Part shown: one piece after another, positions 1 through 8,755 of the stretch | Numbering within the stretch: the first letter of the stretch is position 1 | Layout: each line of letters begins with the position of its first letter | Origin: Virgibacillus sp. SK37 | Lineage (GTDB): Bacteria > Bacillota > Bacilli > Bacillales > Amphibacillaceae | DNA: 64,000 bases | NCBI RefSeq assembly: GCF_000725285.1 | Contig: NZ_CP007161.1 | Span: forward strand, 1,659,911 to 1,723,910 | Direction: 5' to 3' | Program-made: the position numbers and the translations under genes | Notes under the pieces: model-generated | Told to the model about the DNA's origin: nothing | The model's database searches: none | What the model saw: only the letters and a program-made list of their open reading frames with translations

Positions 1-762
1 GGTGCGACGGAAATCACGGTAATTAATCGTACATTGGAAAAGGCTGAAGCGTTAGCTGAAAAGTTTTCAGCAAAAGCAGATCACTTCGATAATTTGCTTC
101 CTGTTTTGCAAAAAGCAGATATACTAATTAGTTCAACAGGGTCAGAAGAACTTGTGCTTACAAAACAGTCTTTGGCTGCTATTCAGAAGAAAAGAAAGGG
201 AAATCCTTTATTTCTCGTAGATATTGCTGTGCCAAGAGATTTAGATCCGCATATTGGCGAGCTTGAGAACGTATTTTTATACGATATTGATGATTTACAA
301 CATATTGTGGATGAGAATCTTCAAGCGAGAAAAGCAGCTGCTGAGCAAATTGAGATTCAAGTTGAAGAAGAAATTGTGTTATTTAAAGAGTGGTTAAAAA
401 CTTTAGGAGTAGTTCCTGTTATTTCCGCGCTTCGCCAAAAGGCTCTTTCTATTCAAGCAGAAACGATGAAAAGTATTGAACGAAAGATCCCGGATTTAAC
501 AGTAAGAGAGAAAAAGGTATTGAATAAGCATACTAAAAGTATTATTAATCAGCTTCTTAAAGAGCCGGTTACACAAGCAAAGGAACTGGCTGATAGTAAA
601 AATGCAGATGAGTCATTAGCATTGTTTGTCAATATTTTTGGTATTGAAGAAGAAGTGAAAGAAGAGTTAGCTAAACAAGTAGTTAAAAAAAAGAATAATA
701 ATGAAGAAAACAACGAGAAAGAAGTGTCCTTTCCAAATATTAGTCCATTAACTACTTTTTAA
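1..762 (+). CDS. hemA: Glutamyl-tRNA reductase, C-terminal part (5' truncated by window)
   Basis: The reading frame is open from base 1, so the gene begins upstream of the window; 253 residues are visible. The family reduces glutamyl-tRNA(Glu) to glutamate-1-semialdehyde, the first committed step of C5 haem synthesis. What is seen is the end of the NADPH-binding domain ([18 protein letters not shown], then [10 protein letters not shown] and [12 protein letters not shown]) followed by the helical dimerisation domain. The last 30 residues are lysine-, asparagine- and glutamate-rich and look like a variable tail. It heads a hem cluster whose order hemA-X-C-D-B-L is that of Bacillus, which makes the assignment very safe. 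The catalytic cysteine lies upstream and cannot be checked. Confidence 0.97.
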   Translation, partial: GATEITVINRTLEKAEALAEKFSAKADHFDNLLPVLQKADILISSTGSEELVLTKQSLAAIQKKRKGNPLFLVDIAVPRDLDPHIGELENVFLYDIDDLQHIVDENLQARKAAAEQIEIQVEEEIVLFKEWLKTLGVVPVISALRQKALSIQAETMKSIERKIPDLTVREKKVLNKHTKSIINQLLKEPVTQAKELADSKNADESLALFVNIFGIEEEVKEELAKQVVKKKNNNEENNEKEVSFPNISPLTTF

Positions 763-780
763 GCTGAAAGGATTCTAACT

Positions 781-1605
781 ATGTTCGAATTAAAATGGGT
801 TTATGAATTTATTTTAATTATTTATGGCTTAAGTTTGGTTAGTTACTTCCTTGATTTTATCCAAGATAACCGGAGAGCAAATCGGATTGCTTTCTGGTTA
901 CTTAGTATGGTTTGGGTTATTCAAACCCTTTTTTTATTGCTTGAAGCAGTCATAGAAAGAAATTTTCCAGTAATTACCCTAAACGATGGCCTGTTTTTTT
1001 ATGCTTGGGTACTTGTTACAATATCCTTAATCGTTAATAAGCTGTTTACGATTCATTTTATCGCTTTTTTTACTAATTTATTTGGTTTTTTTATTATGTT
1101 ATTTCATATCTCGACAGTTGCTCAAAATGACATGAAAGCAAATGGCATCCAACTGGTGCATGAAATTTTGGTCAGCCATATAACATTAGCAATCGTATCT
1201 TATGGTTTTTTTACTGTATCTTTCTTAATTTCTGTAATGTACTTAGTTCAATACAAGTTGCTCAAGAAGAAAAAAGGATTTAAGTGGATGTGGCGATTTG
1301 GTGATTTAAATAAATTGGACACCTTTTCCTTTCGAGCAGTAACAATAGGAGTACCTTTACTGTTAATAGGGATTATACTTGGTTTCGTATGGGCATACTC
1401 TTCCAGCGCGGAGTTTTATTGGTTTGATCTCAAAACAATAGGGTCTATACTTGTATTAGCTGTGTATATATTATATTTAATCTTACGACTGGTAGGGGGC
1501 TACAAAGGGAAGACGATAGCAATTTACAATACCGCTGCGTTCTTAGTTCTTTTAATTAACTTCTTTTTATTTAGCTTGCTATCAAATTTTCATTTTTCAT
1601 TTTAG
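781..1605 (+). CDS. hemX: HemX-like cytochrome c assembly family membrane protein
   Basis: This 274-residue, very hydrophobic protein has about eight predicted membrane segments. It lies 18 bp after hemA, in the place hemX occupies in Bacillus. HemX belongs to the CcsA/cytochrome c assembly family; in B. subtilis it lowers the cellular level of HemA. Visible features are a short N-terminus, a charged cytoplasmic loop around residues 160-180 (KLLKKKKGFKWMWRFGDLN) and closely spaced C-terminal helices. The assignment rests on context and on the membrane profile rather than on a catalytic motif. Co-transcription with hemA and hemC is expected from the 10-20 bp gaps. Confidence 0.9.
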   Translation: MFELKWVYEFILIIYGLSLVSYFLDFIQDNRRANRIAFWLLSMVWVIQTLFLLLEAVIERNFPVITLNDGLFFYAWVLVTISLIVNKLFTIHFIAFFTNLFGFFIMLFHISTVAQNDMKANGIQLVHEILVSHITLAIVSYGFFTVSFLISVMYLVQYKLLKKKKGFKWMWRFGDLNKLDTFSFRAVTIGVPLLLIGIILGFVWAYSSSAEFYWFDLKTIGSILVLAVYILYLILRLVGGYKGKTIAIYNTAAFLVLLINFFLFSLLSNFHFSF

Positions 1606-1616
1606 GAGGAGTTTAG

Positions 1617-2546
1617 TTGCGTAAAATAGTTGTTGGCTCAAGAAAGAGTAACCTTGCATTAACACAAACAAATTGGGTGATTGACCAGTTGAAAAAAGCT
1701 GGGGTTGAAAATGATTTCGAAGTGAAAAAAATTGTAACAAAAGGGGATAAAATTCTTGATGTCACCTTGTCAAAAGTAGGAGGAAAAGGCCTATTTGTGA
1801 AAGAAATTGAACAAGCTATGTATAATAAGGAAATAGACTTTGCCGTTCATAGTATGAAAGATATGCCTTCAGTTATGCCAGAAGGACTTGTAATTGCATC
1901 GATCCCTGATCGGGAAGATCACCGAGATGCTTATATTGCAAAAAACAACATCCCATTTCATGAACTTCCTGCAGGAGCTATTGTTGGTACAAGTAGCTTA
2001 CGGCGATCTGCTCAGATACTTGCAGAGAGACCAGACGTATCTATTAAATGGATCAGAGGTAATATTGAAACTAGATTACGGAAGCTCGAGGAAGAAGATT
2101 ATGATGCCATTATTTTGGCGGTATCTGGATTAAAACGCGTTGGATTAAGTGAAGAGTTAATAACCGAATACCTCGAACCGGAAGTTTGTGTCCCCGCTGT
2201 AGGTCAGGGTGCTTTAGCTATTCAATGTAGAGAAGATGATACGGAGATGCGCACATTATTGGAAAAGTTAAATAATGCGTATACTACCAAAACTGTGGCT
2301 GCAGAAAGAACCTTCTTGCGTTTGTTAGAAGGAGGATGCCAGGTTCCTATTGGGGGGTACGCTTATTTGGAAGGCGAAGAAATTATCCTAACTGCATTAG
2401 TTGGCACCCCAGATGGAAAAACAATATTAAAGGAAGAAGTGCGAGGAAAGGATCCCGAAGTAGTTGGAGAAATTGCAGCAAACCTTTTAATTAAGCAGGG
2501 TGCCAAAGAGATAGTGGAAAAAGTTAAAGAGGAATTGGATCAATAA
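1617..2546 (+). CDS. hemC: Hydroxymethylbilane synthase (porphobilinogen deaminase)
   Basis: HemC joins four porphobilinogens into hydroxymethylbilane in the cytoplasm. The 309-residue length is typical. The N-terminus ([19 protein letters not shown]), the segment [10 protein letters not shown] and the arginine-rich [10 protein letters not shown] are family hallmarks. Cys241 in [12 protein letters not shown] is the expected attachment site of the dipyrromethane cofactor. The start is TTG at 1617, preceded by AGGAGG about 6 bp upstream; no ATG lies near. The stop overlaps the hemD start by one base (TAATG), which suggests translational coupling. Confidence 0.98.
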   Translation: MRKIVVGSRKSNLALTQTNWVIDQLKKAGVENDFEVKKIVTKGDKILDVTLSKVGGKGLFVKEIEQAMYNKEIDFAVHSMKDMPSVMPEGLVIASIPDREDHRDAYIAKNNIPFHELPAGAIVGTSSLRRSAQILAERPDVSIKWIRGNIETRLRKLEEEDYDAIILAVSGLKRVGLSEELITEYLEPEVCVPAVGQGALAIQCREDDTEMRTLLEKLNNAYTTKTVAAERTFLRLLEGGCQVPIGGYAYLEGEEIILTALVGTPDGKTILKEEVRGKDPEVVGEIAANLLIKQGAKEIVEKVKEELDQ

Positions 2547-3307
2547 TGAATGTGTCCTTACAAGGAAAAAAAATACTTGTAACTAGAGAAGAAAACCAAG
2601 CAAAAGAATTTGCTGACTTAATTTTGGAGCATCAAGGAACTCCCATTGAAGTTCCTCTCTTAACTGTTTCTTGCAAGGATCAAAAAGATAATCAAGAAGT
2701 TTTACAATCCATTTCAAATTATGATTGGATTTTCTTTACGAGTGCTAACGGGGTAAAATGTTTTTTTGAATTGGCGCAGAGGTATCTGGACCCGGAAAAT
2801 GGATTTCCTGCTAATATTGCCGTAGTTGGTCATAAGACAGGGAACGTATTAAAAATGTATGGGTATAGTGCTACGTTCACGCCCTCCGTTTATAACGCAG
2901 AAATAATGGGAAGTGAATTTTTAACAGAATATCCCGAACCTGGGTCTATTCTCCTTGTAAGAGGAAATCTTTCCAGAGATATACTTCCAAACTTTTTTTT
3001 CAATAATGGTTTAAATTTTGAGTCCATAGAAGTATATGAAACATCTTATAATTTTCTGGTCAAAGAGCAATTGAACAACCATCTGGAAAAAAGCCATATT
3101 GATTTTATTACATTTACAAGCCCCTCAACGGTGCAGTCATTTTATAAGATGGCTGCTAAAACAGAAGGCTTTAAATATGCGTGTATTGGCACAACAACTG
3201 AAAAAAAAGCCAGGGAATTAGGGTTATCTCCTATCATATCTCCAGGTGAATTTACTATTGAAGAAATGATAAAAAGTATAAGCAAATATATTTCTATGAA
3301 AGGATAG
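2546..3307 (+). CDS. hemD: Uroporphyrinogen-III synthase
   Basis: HemD cyclises hydroxymethylbilane with inversion of ring D to give uroporphyrinogen III. The 253-residue protein has the two-domain HemD pattern: KILVTREENQAKEFADLI at the N-terminus, DWIFFTSANGVKCFFE near residue 65, and DFITFTSPSTVQSFYKM near residue 190, followed by CIGTTTEKKARELG. HemD sequences diverge strongly, so position between hemC and hemB adds much to the call. The ATG overlaps the hemC stop by one base. Confidence 0.95.
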   Translation: MNVSLQGKKILVTREENQAKEFADLILEHQGTPIEVPLLTVSCKDQKDNQEVLQSISNYDWIFFTSANGVKCFFELAQRYLDPENGFPANIAVVGHKTGNVLKMYGYSATFTPSVYNAEIMGSEFLTEYPEPGSILLVRGNLSRDILPNFFFNNGLNFESIEVYETSYNFLVKEQLNNHLEKSHIDFITFTSPSTVQSFYKMAAKTEGFKYACIGTTTEKKARELGLSPIISPGEFTIEEMIKSISKYISMKG

Positions 3308-3313
3308 ATAGTC

Positions 3314-4294
3314 ATGAGTAACATGCCGGAATTTAAGCGACATCGCAGATTAAGATCTTCAGCTGCTATGCGTTCCATGGTAAGGGAAACACATGTAAGA
3401 ACAGAAGATTTAATTTATCCTTTATTTATTTTGGAAGGAGAAAATACGAAAAATGAAGTACCTTCCATGCCAGGTGTTTACCAAATTACAATGGACATTC
3501 TAAAAGAAGAGGTAAAAGAAATTCATTCCCTTGGAATAAAATCAATGATTCTTTTTGGTGTACCTGATGAAAAAGATGAACAAGGAACAGGTGCTTATAT
3601 AAAAGATGGGATTATCCAGGAAGCGACTCGTGTTATTAAAAAAGAAGTTCCTGAAATGTTAGTAATCGCAGATACTTGTCTTTGTGAGTATACTTCCCAT
3701 GGTCATTGTGGAGTAATTCATAATCATGACGTAGATAATGATGAATCACTTGCACTATTGGCTCAAACTGCTGTCTCCCAGGCTGAGGCGGGGGCAGATA
3801 TTATTGCCCCATCCAATATGATGGATGGGTTTGTAGCAGTAATTCGCCAAGCGTTGGATGAAGCAGGGTTTACACATATACCGATCATGTCCTATGCAGT
3901 AAAATATGCATCTTCTTTTTATGGGCCGTTTCGTGATGCCGCAGATAGCACTCCGCAATTTGGAGATCGAAAGAGCTATCAAATGGATCCGGCAAACAGA
4001 TTAGAAGCTATGCGAGAGGCAGAATCAGATATGCAAGAAGGTGCTGATTTCTTGATTGTAAAGCCAGCTTTATCCTATCTTGATATTGTTCGTGATGTAA
4101 AAAATAAATTTAATGCACCTGTCGTAGCCTATAATGTCAGTGGTGAATATTCAATGGTTAAAGCAGCAGCATTAAATGGATGGATAAACGAAAAAGAATT
4201 AGTACTTGAAAAGCTTACTTCCATGAAACGAGCTGGAGCAGACTTAATCATTACCTATTTTGCCAAAGATGTTGCTAAGTGGTTGAGTGAGTAA
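3314..4294 (+). CDS. hemB: Delta-aminolevulinic acid dehydratase (porphobilinogen synthase)
   Basis: HemB condenses two 5-aminolevulinates to porphobilinogen. The 326-residue protein carries the cysteine-rich metal site [15 protein letters not shown] at about residues 118-132, implying a zinc-dependent enzyme. Lys197 ([15 protein letters not shown]) and Lys250 ([12 protein letters not shown]) match the two active-site lysines; Lys250 is the expected Schiff-base residue. It starts 6 bp after hemD and ends 34 bp before hemL, within one operon. Confidence 0.98.
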   Translation: MSNMPEFKRHRRLRSSAAMRSMVRETHVRTEDLIYPLFILEGENTKNEVPSMPGVYQITMDILKEEVKEIHSLGIKSMILFGVPDEKDEQGTGAYIKDGIIQEATRVIKKEVPEMLVIADTCLCEYTSHGHCGVIHNHDVDNDESLALLAQTAVSQAEAGADIIAPSNMMDGFVAVIRQALDEAGFTHIPIMSYAVKYASSFYGPFRDAADSTPQFGDRKSYQMDPANRLEAMREAESDMQEGADFLIVKPALSYLDIVRDVKNKFNAPVVAYNVSGEYSMVKAAALNGWINEKELVLEKLTSMKRAGADLIITYFAKDVAKWLSE

Positions 4295-4328
4295 GATTCA
4301 CATTATACTTAAACTGGAGTGAGAACCT

Positions 4329-5618
4329 ATGAAGAACTTTGAAAATTCACTAGACGCATACAAAGAAGCCGTTGATTTAATGCCTGGTGGTGTAAATTCT
4401 CCTGTGCGTGCATTTAAATCTGTTGGCATGTCACCAATTTTTATGGAGTCCGGAAAGGGATCCAAAATTGTAGATATTGATGGAAATGAATATATAGATT
4501 ATGTGTTAAGCTGGGGACCACTTATCCTGGGTCATGCCGATGATCGGGTAGTAGAAAAATTAAAAAATGTAGCAGAAAAGGGCACTAGTTTCGGTGCACC
4601 AACTAAGTTGGAAAATGAATTGGCAAAACTCGTTATCGATCGAGTGCCATCTATTGAGATGGTTCGAATGGTTAATTCAGGTACAGAAGCAACGATGAGT
4701 GCATTACGATTAGCTAGAGGTCATACTGGAAGAGATAAAATTTTAAAATTCGAAGGAAATTATCACGGACATGGTGATTCCCTATTAATTAAGGCAGGGT
4801 CTGGAGTCGCAACACTTGGATTACCTGACAGCCCAGGTGTCCCGGAATCAATTGCTAAAAATACGATTACTGTGCCATATAATGATATGGAAAGTGTTCG
4901 TTATGCATTTGAGCACTATGGTGAGGATTTAGCTGCCGTTATTGTAGAGCCTGTATCTGGTAATATGGGAGTAGTTCCACAAAAAGACGGTTTCTTACAA
5001 GAGTTGAGAGAAATTACTGAAGCTAACGGAACAGTCCTAATCTTTGATGAAGTAATGACTGGTTTCCGTGTCGGATATAATTGTGCACAGGGACACTTCG
5101 GAGTAACGCCTGATCTGACTTGTCTTGGGAAAGTGATTGGTGGAGGTCTACCTGTAGGGGCATATGGCGGCAAACGTGAGATTATGGAAAAAGTGGCACC
5201 TACGGGGTCCATTTATCAAGCGGGCACCTTGTCAGGAAATCCATTGGCTATGACAGCGGGTTATGAAACGCTGCGTGCTTTAAATGAAGAATCTTACAAA
5301 GAAATAAATAAAAAAGTAGATAAGTTAATTGATGGGTTTAAACAAGCGTCAGAAGAGTATAATATCCCTTTACAGATTAACCGTGCTGGTTCTATGGTCG
5401 GTGTATTCTTCACTAACGAAGAAGTAATCAATTATGAAACAGCGCAGACCTCCAATCTTGATTATTTTGCGCAATATTATAGAAATATGATTGAAGAAGG
5501 TGTTTTCCTTCCGCCTTCTCAGTTTGAAGGTTTATTTCTTTCCACTGCCCATACAGACGAGGATATTGAGAAAACGGTTAAAGCGATTAGAAGTGCCTTT
5601 TCTAAAATTGAAAAATAA
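4329..5618 (+). CDS. hemL: Glutamate-1-semialdehyde 2,1-aminomutase
   Basis: HemL is a PLP enzyme that converts glutamate-1-semialdehyde to 5-aminolevulinate, the substrate of HemB. The 429-residue length is typical. [16 protein letters not shown] and [18 protein letters not shown] are family N-terminal signatures. [11 protein letters not shown] holds the cofactor-binding aspartate, and Lys268 in [17 protein letters not shown] is the PLP lysine. The start has a GGAGTGAG ribosome-binding site. A strong terminator follows, marking the end of the hem operon. Confidence 0.98.
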   Translation: MKNFENSLDAYKEAVDLMPGGVNSPVRAFKSVGMSPIFMESGKGSKIVDIDGNEYIDYVLSWGPLILGHADDRVVEKLKNVAEKGTSFGAPTKLENELAKLVIDRVPSIEMVRMVNSGTEATMSALRLARGHTGRDKILKFEGNYHGHGDSLLIKAGSGVATLGLPDSPGVPESIAKNTITVPYNDMESVRYAFEHYGEDLAAVIVEPVSGNMGVVPQKDGFLQELREITEANGTVLIFDEVMTGFRVGYNCAQGHFGVTPDLTCLGKVIGGGLPVGAYGGKREIMEKVAPTGSIYQAGTLSGNPLAMTAGYETLRALNEESYKEINKKVDKLIDGFKQASEEYNIPLQINRAGSMVGVFFTNEEVINYETAQTSNLDYFAQYYRNMIEEGVFLPPSQFEGLFLSTAHTDEDIEKTVKAIRSAFSKIEK

Positions 5619-5643
5619 AATGAAGTCAACCATCAATCATACA

Positions 5644-5680
5644 CTAAAAGCTATTCCTTAATTAAGGGATAGCTTTTTCT
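5644..5680 (+). terminator. Rho-independent terminator of the hem operon
   Basis: A nearly perfect 13-bp stem (AGCTATTCCTTAA / TTAAGGGATAGCT) is followed by TTTTTCT. It lies 26 bp after the hemL stop and separates hem transcription from the sporulation genes downstream. Confidence 0.9.
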
Positions 5681-5699
5681 AATGATTAAATGATTTAAA

Positions 5700-5728
5700 G
5701 CATATCTTGTTTAAGGAGAACATATAGA
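5700..5728 (+). promoter_or_regulatory. Candidate sigma-E promoter for spoVID
   Basis: GCATATC (5700-5706) and CATATAGA (5721-5728) are separated by 14 bp. This resembles the mother-cell sigma-E pattern (ATATT-like -35, CATA-like -10). It lies about 50 bp before the preferred spoVID start. The same arrangement, xCATATC-N14-CATA, occurs before spoIVFA, another gene expected to be sigma-E dependent. Confidence 0.6.
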
Positions 5729-5779
5729 TAATTAAGACATATAAGTTTAAGGAAATATATGTTGAAGGGAGGAAGTCGG

Positions 5780-6859
5780 TTGGCAAACGAAAGTTCAGTT
5801 TTCAGTTTTGAGTTGAACGAGTCCCTTTATTTTGAAAAGGGACAGGAAGTTTCGGAGATGAGAGGGATTTCACTTGATCCAGAAATCTCTATACAACCAT
5901 TTAATGAATACATCTCCATTCGCGGTGTTATTGAATTGCAAGGGGAATACGTAAAAGAATCCCAAATAGAAGATAGGGAAAATCGATTAGACTATGATAC
6001 ATTTCAGTCAAAGCGTTTTGTAGAAAGGATCATGGATAACGATGATGGAACCTTGGAATTTACACATCGATTTCCAGTAGAGATTTCTGTACCCACATAT
6101 CGTGTAGAAAACTTGGAAGAGGTAAGGGTATATATTGAGTCTTTTGATTATGAGTTACCAGAGAAAGACCACTTAAAATTCTATTCTACCGTACAAATCC
6201 ATGGTGTTAATCAACTTGTAGAAAGTGTAGAAAACCGAAGTAACAGCGAGGAAGTAGAACAGGAAGAAGAGTCATCTGAGGGGGTAAGGCAGGAAACATT
6301 TGAATTTGAAATAAAGCCAGACAATGAGTCGACGAATGAATTGGATGCTGCAGATGAAGACCAAGAAATTCCAGATCTTCCGACATCACTAAGGGATGAT
6401 GAGACTAGTGAGGAAGGAGAAGAAGAAAATAACATAGAAGAAGATGATAAAGGAAACCGATGGAAGTATAAGGAAACAAAAACACTAACACAGTTTTTTG
6501 AAGATTTATCTTCTAAAGAAGAACTAAGTGTCGAGGATCAAGAAGTCCCTACTTCGAATATGTCAGATGATTCTCCTTCAGTTTCCTATGATTCGCCGTC
6601 AACATCACATGAAATAATGGAGAGTAATACTAGTCGTGAAGTTGAGGATGTGAGTTATTTGTCTGATATGTTCCGGCACTCAGAGGAAGAACAATATTCT
6701 AAGATGCGACTCTGTTTTGTGCAGCCAAATGATACGATTGAAACAATTGCTGAACGTTATCAGATAACAACTCTGCAACTGATTAAACAGAATAGGTTAG
6801 ATGAAGAATATGATGTCTCTGAAGGGCAATTACTATATATTCCTCATACGAAAAAATAA
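5780..6859 (+). CDS. spoVID: Stage VI sporulation protein D, spore-coat morphogen with C-terminal LysM
   Basis: SpoVID drives encasement of the forespore by the coat and partners SafA in Bacillus. An N-terminal beta-rich domain (FSFELNESLYFEKGQEVSE, then IQPFNEYISIRGVIELQGEY) covers about residues 1-150. A long, very acidic and serine-rich linker (about 155-300) follows, and a single LysM domain (CFVQPNDTIETIAERYQITT) ends the protein. I prefer TTG at 5780 (359 residues): GGGAGG lies 7 bp upstream, whereas the in-frame ATG at 5759 has no ribosome-binding site. Position between hemL and ysxE is as in B. subtilis. Confidence 0.94.
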   Translation: MANESSVFSFELNESLYFEKGQEVSEMRGISLDPEISIQPFNEYISIRGVIELQGEYVKESQIEDRENRLDYDTFQSKRFVERIMDNDDGTLEFTHRFPVEISVPTYRVENLEEVRVYIESFDYELPEKDHLKFYSTVQIHGVNQLVESVENRSNSEEVEQEEESSEGVRQETFEFEIKPDNESTNELDAADEDQEIPDLPTSLRDDETSEEGEEENNIEEDDKGNRWKYKETKTLTQFFEDLSSKEELSVEDQEVPTSNMSDDSPSVSYDSPSTSHEIMESNTSREVEDVSYLSDMFRHSEEEQYSKMRLCFVQPNDTIETIAERYQITTLQLIKQNRLDEEYDVSEGQLLYIPHTKK

Positions 6860-6864
6860 AAATG

Positions 6865-6892
6865 GACCCCTTGGTTTTAAAATCAAGGGGTC
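6865..6892 (+). terminator. Hairpin between spoVID and ysxE
   Basis: A 9-bp perfect stem, GACCCCTTG / CAAGGGGTC, closes over an AT-rich loop that extends the pairing with one G-T pair. No U-tract follows, so it may attenuate or stabilise mRNA rather than terminate; ysxE begins 24 bp later. Confidence 0.5.
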
Positions 6893-6915
6893 TGCTACAT
6901 AGGTGGTGAGATTAA

Positions 6916-7929
6916 TTGGAGCATATTTATAAAGTCTTACGTAACTATAAAGTATATCCACTGCATGTTAATAAAATAACTGGTCGCTTATATAAGATTT
7001 CTGATGGGAATAAGGAATATGCATTAAAGCAAGCAAATTTACCCAAGGAAACTTTTTCGATGTGGGAGGGGGTGTACCAGCAAGCGTATAGTAAACAGTT
7101 GACAGAAATATTACCTATTTACCTTTCCAACAGCGGGTCCTTATATACAATGGTTGATGGTCATACATATTATTTGCAGCCATGGTTGGAGCCCAGAGAC
7201 GCTGTTGAAAGAAGTGAAGAGATTAATCCGTTATATCGGGCAATCGGCCGAATTCATGCAAAAACCAAAATCTTTAAGACTATTCCTATGCAAAAAGTAA
7301 AAGATAGTTTCATGGAATATAGAACATTTTGCTCTCAGTTGAAAAAGAAATTATATACAGCTGTAGATGCTTTCGAACAAAGTCGATATATGTCACCATT
7401 GGAGCTTCAGATCTGCACGCATTTTCGCGACATAGATCATGCATTTCAGAAAATAGATGAGCGGATTATGGAGCTGAATGAAATTGAAGAAAAAGATCAA
7501 CAATGGGATAGATGTGTATGTCATGGGAATTTGGCATTAGCACATAGCATACACACTGATCAAACCTATCTGCTTAATTGGGAAAGAGCACATATGGATA
7601 ATGCGATAATGGATTTGTTATCATTCTTTGAAAATGAGACTTGGAGATATAATACACCTGTTGATGAATTAATTGAGTCTTTTTCCACTTATTATCAAGA
7701 GAACGAGCTTTCAAAAACAGAACTACTTATTCTGTCTATATACTTGCTTAACCCATCTCCTTATTTGGAGTTGGTAGATAAATATATGACGGATCCATCA
7801 AATGATACGATGGTCAACCAAGTAAAGAATGTACAATTTACATATCGGAAGATTATATTTGCTTTAAAATGGACAGAGCATGTGGAAAGAGAATTCGAGT
7901 CTATCTCCTTGGATGACCTTGAAAGTTAA
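6916..7929 (+). CDS. ysxE: YsxE-like spore coat protein of the CotS/aminoglycoside-kinase fold, active site degraded
   Basis: This 337-residue protein follows spoVID as ysxE does in B. subtilis; the family is a spore-coat branch of the CotS/choline-kinase-like proteins. The TTG start has AGGTGGTGA about 7 bp upstream. The N-lobe (YKVYPLHVNKITGRLYKI, then EYALKQA) retains a lysine. The catalytic loop expected as HGDxxxxN reads H203-G-N-L-A-L-A-H: Asp is replaced by Asn and Asn by His. The expected metal-binding DxD region reads N221-W-E. It therefore looks like a pseudokinase with a structural role. This differs from the related kinase at 28789-29742, where both motifs are intact. Confidence 0.88.
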   Translation: MEHIYKVLRNYKVYPLHVNKITGRLYKISDGNKEYALKQANLPKETFSMWEGVYQQAYSKQLTEILPIYLSNSGSLYTMVDGHTYYLQPWLEPRDAVERSEEINPLYRAIGRIHAKTKIFKTIPMQKVKDSFMEYRTFCSQLKKKLYTAVDAFEQSRYMSPLELQICTHFRDIDHAFQKIDERIMELNEIEEKDQQWDRCVCHGNLALAHSIHTDQTYLLNWERAHMDNAIMDLLSFFENETWRYNTPVDELIESFSTYYQENELSKTELLILSIYLLNPSPYLELVDKYMTDPSNDTMVNQVKNVQFTYRKIIFALKWTEHVEREFESISLDDLES

Positions 7930-8114
7930 ATCCACTCTAAATAAAAGGCAACAAATAATCCCACTAGCAGGCCAAGAAGTATGACATCAAAGGTTGTGGG
8001 CAGTAAGAGTGTACGGATTAATTGAAATAGTAATATTGGCAAAGTTACTCTTTCTATAATAATAATACATTTTCTTCCCCATGGCGGGAGTTTATATCGA
8101 TAGTAGCGAGCCAT
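7926..8114 (-). CDS. Small two-helix membrane protein, unknown function
   Basis: The 62-residue protein begins MARYYRYKLPPWGRK, a basic N-terminus, followed by two hydrophobic segments at about residues 17-35 and 41-60. AGAGGTGATG lies just upstream of the ATG on the minus strand, which supports translation. It is convergent with ysxE, and the two stop codons share the palindrome TTAA. I do not recognise a characterised family. Its role cannot be inferred from context. Confidence 0.7.
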   Translation of the reverse strand: MARYYRYKLPPWGRKCIIIIERVTLPILLFQLIRTLLLPTTFDVILLGLLVGLFVAFYLEWI

Positions 8115-8197
8115 TTCATCACCTCTTCATTCACTTTTCTTTACTTATATAATAAGATATGTATAAAGATAGCTGTTCTGTGCAACTATATTAACAG

Positions 8198-8226
8198 TTG
8201 ACGATTGAACTTGTTACCTATAAAAT
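8198..8226 (+). promoter_or_regulatory. Candidate sigma-A promoter of the valS leader
   Basis: TTGACG (8198-8203) and TAAAAT (8221-8226) are separated by 17 bp. This places transcription start near 8233, upstream of the T-box stem I. Confidence 0.65.
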
Positions 8227-8232
8227 ATAAAA

Positions 8233-8525
8233 AGATGATGCTAGTTGAATAATGGATTTAAATGCAATGAATGGGAAGAGTACAATATAATTACCTATAA
8301 GAGAGGGAAGTATTAAGCTGAAAACTTCCTAGGACAAATTATATTGGAAGGTCGCCCTTGAGCTGCTTCTTTGAAAATATAATCAGAGCTGATTATACAT
8401 GTAGAAGAATGCCGGTGAGTAACCGTTACTGAACATGAGTGTACAAGTGTATTTCGCTTGTAAACAAAGGTGGTACCACGGAAATATACCTTTTCGTCCT
8501 TTTACAGGATGAAAGGGTTTTTTTG
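8233..8525 (+). ncRNA. T-box riboswitch leader of valS, specifier GUC (Val)
   Basis: The T-box sequence AAGGTGGTACCACGG is at 8467-8481 and is followed by the terminator hairpin (CCTTTTCGTCCT / AGGATGAAAGG, then T7) at 8489-8525. Stem I includes an AGTA motif near 8279, a pairing CAATATAATT / AATTATATTG, and the specifier loop GAAG-GTC at 8347-8353. GTC is a valine codon in the register usual after GAAN. Uncharged tRNA(Val) should favour the antiterminator and allow valS transcription. Exact 5' end is inferred from the promoter. Confidence 0.95.
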
Positions 8526-8555
8526 TTTTTAATAAAAACATGCTAGTTTAATTAA

Positions 8556-8699
8556 GTTCTTATGGGTGTATGGCCGTGACCAGCTTCAACACTTACTTAT
8601 TCGGAATCTTAAGCAATAATTCTACATGTCAAAATGCACCATAACGATTTCTTGCTTAAGTTTGGCGGGGATAATCAGGGCGTTGCCATTTTTGTTCTT
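8556..8699 (+). repeat. Diverged dispersed repeat within the valS 5' untranslated region
   Basis: This segment resembles 55745-55876: both begin GTTCTTATG, share CCAGCTTCA near the start, TTCTTGC-TTAAG-TTGGC in the right half, and end in CGTTGC/CGCTTGCGCTTTT-like sequence. Internally CTTAAGCAA (8608-8616) and TTGCTTAAG (8652-8660) form an inverted repeat. It resembles short non-coding repeats common in Bacillaceae. It sits between the T-box terminator and the valS start, lengthening the leader by about 150 bp. Confidence 0.7.
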
Positions 8700-8755
8700 A
8701 AATGTGTTTAGCCAAATGTTTGACAAAGACTTCAAAATGAATAAGGAGGTTTTCC

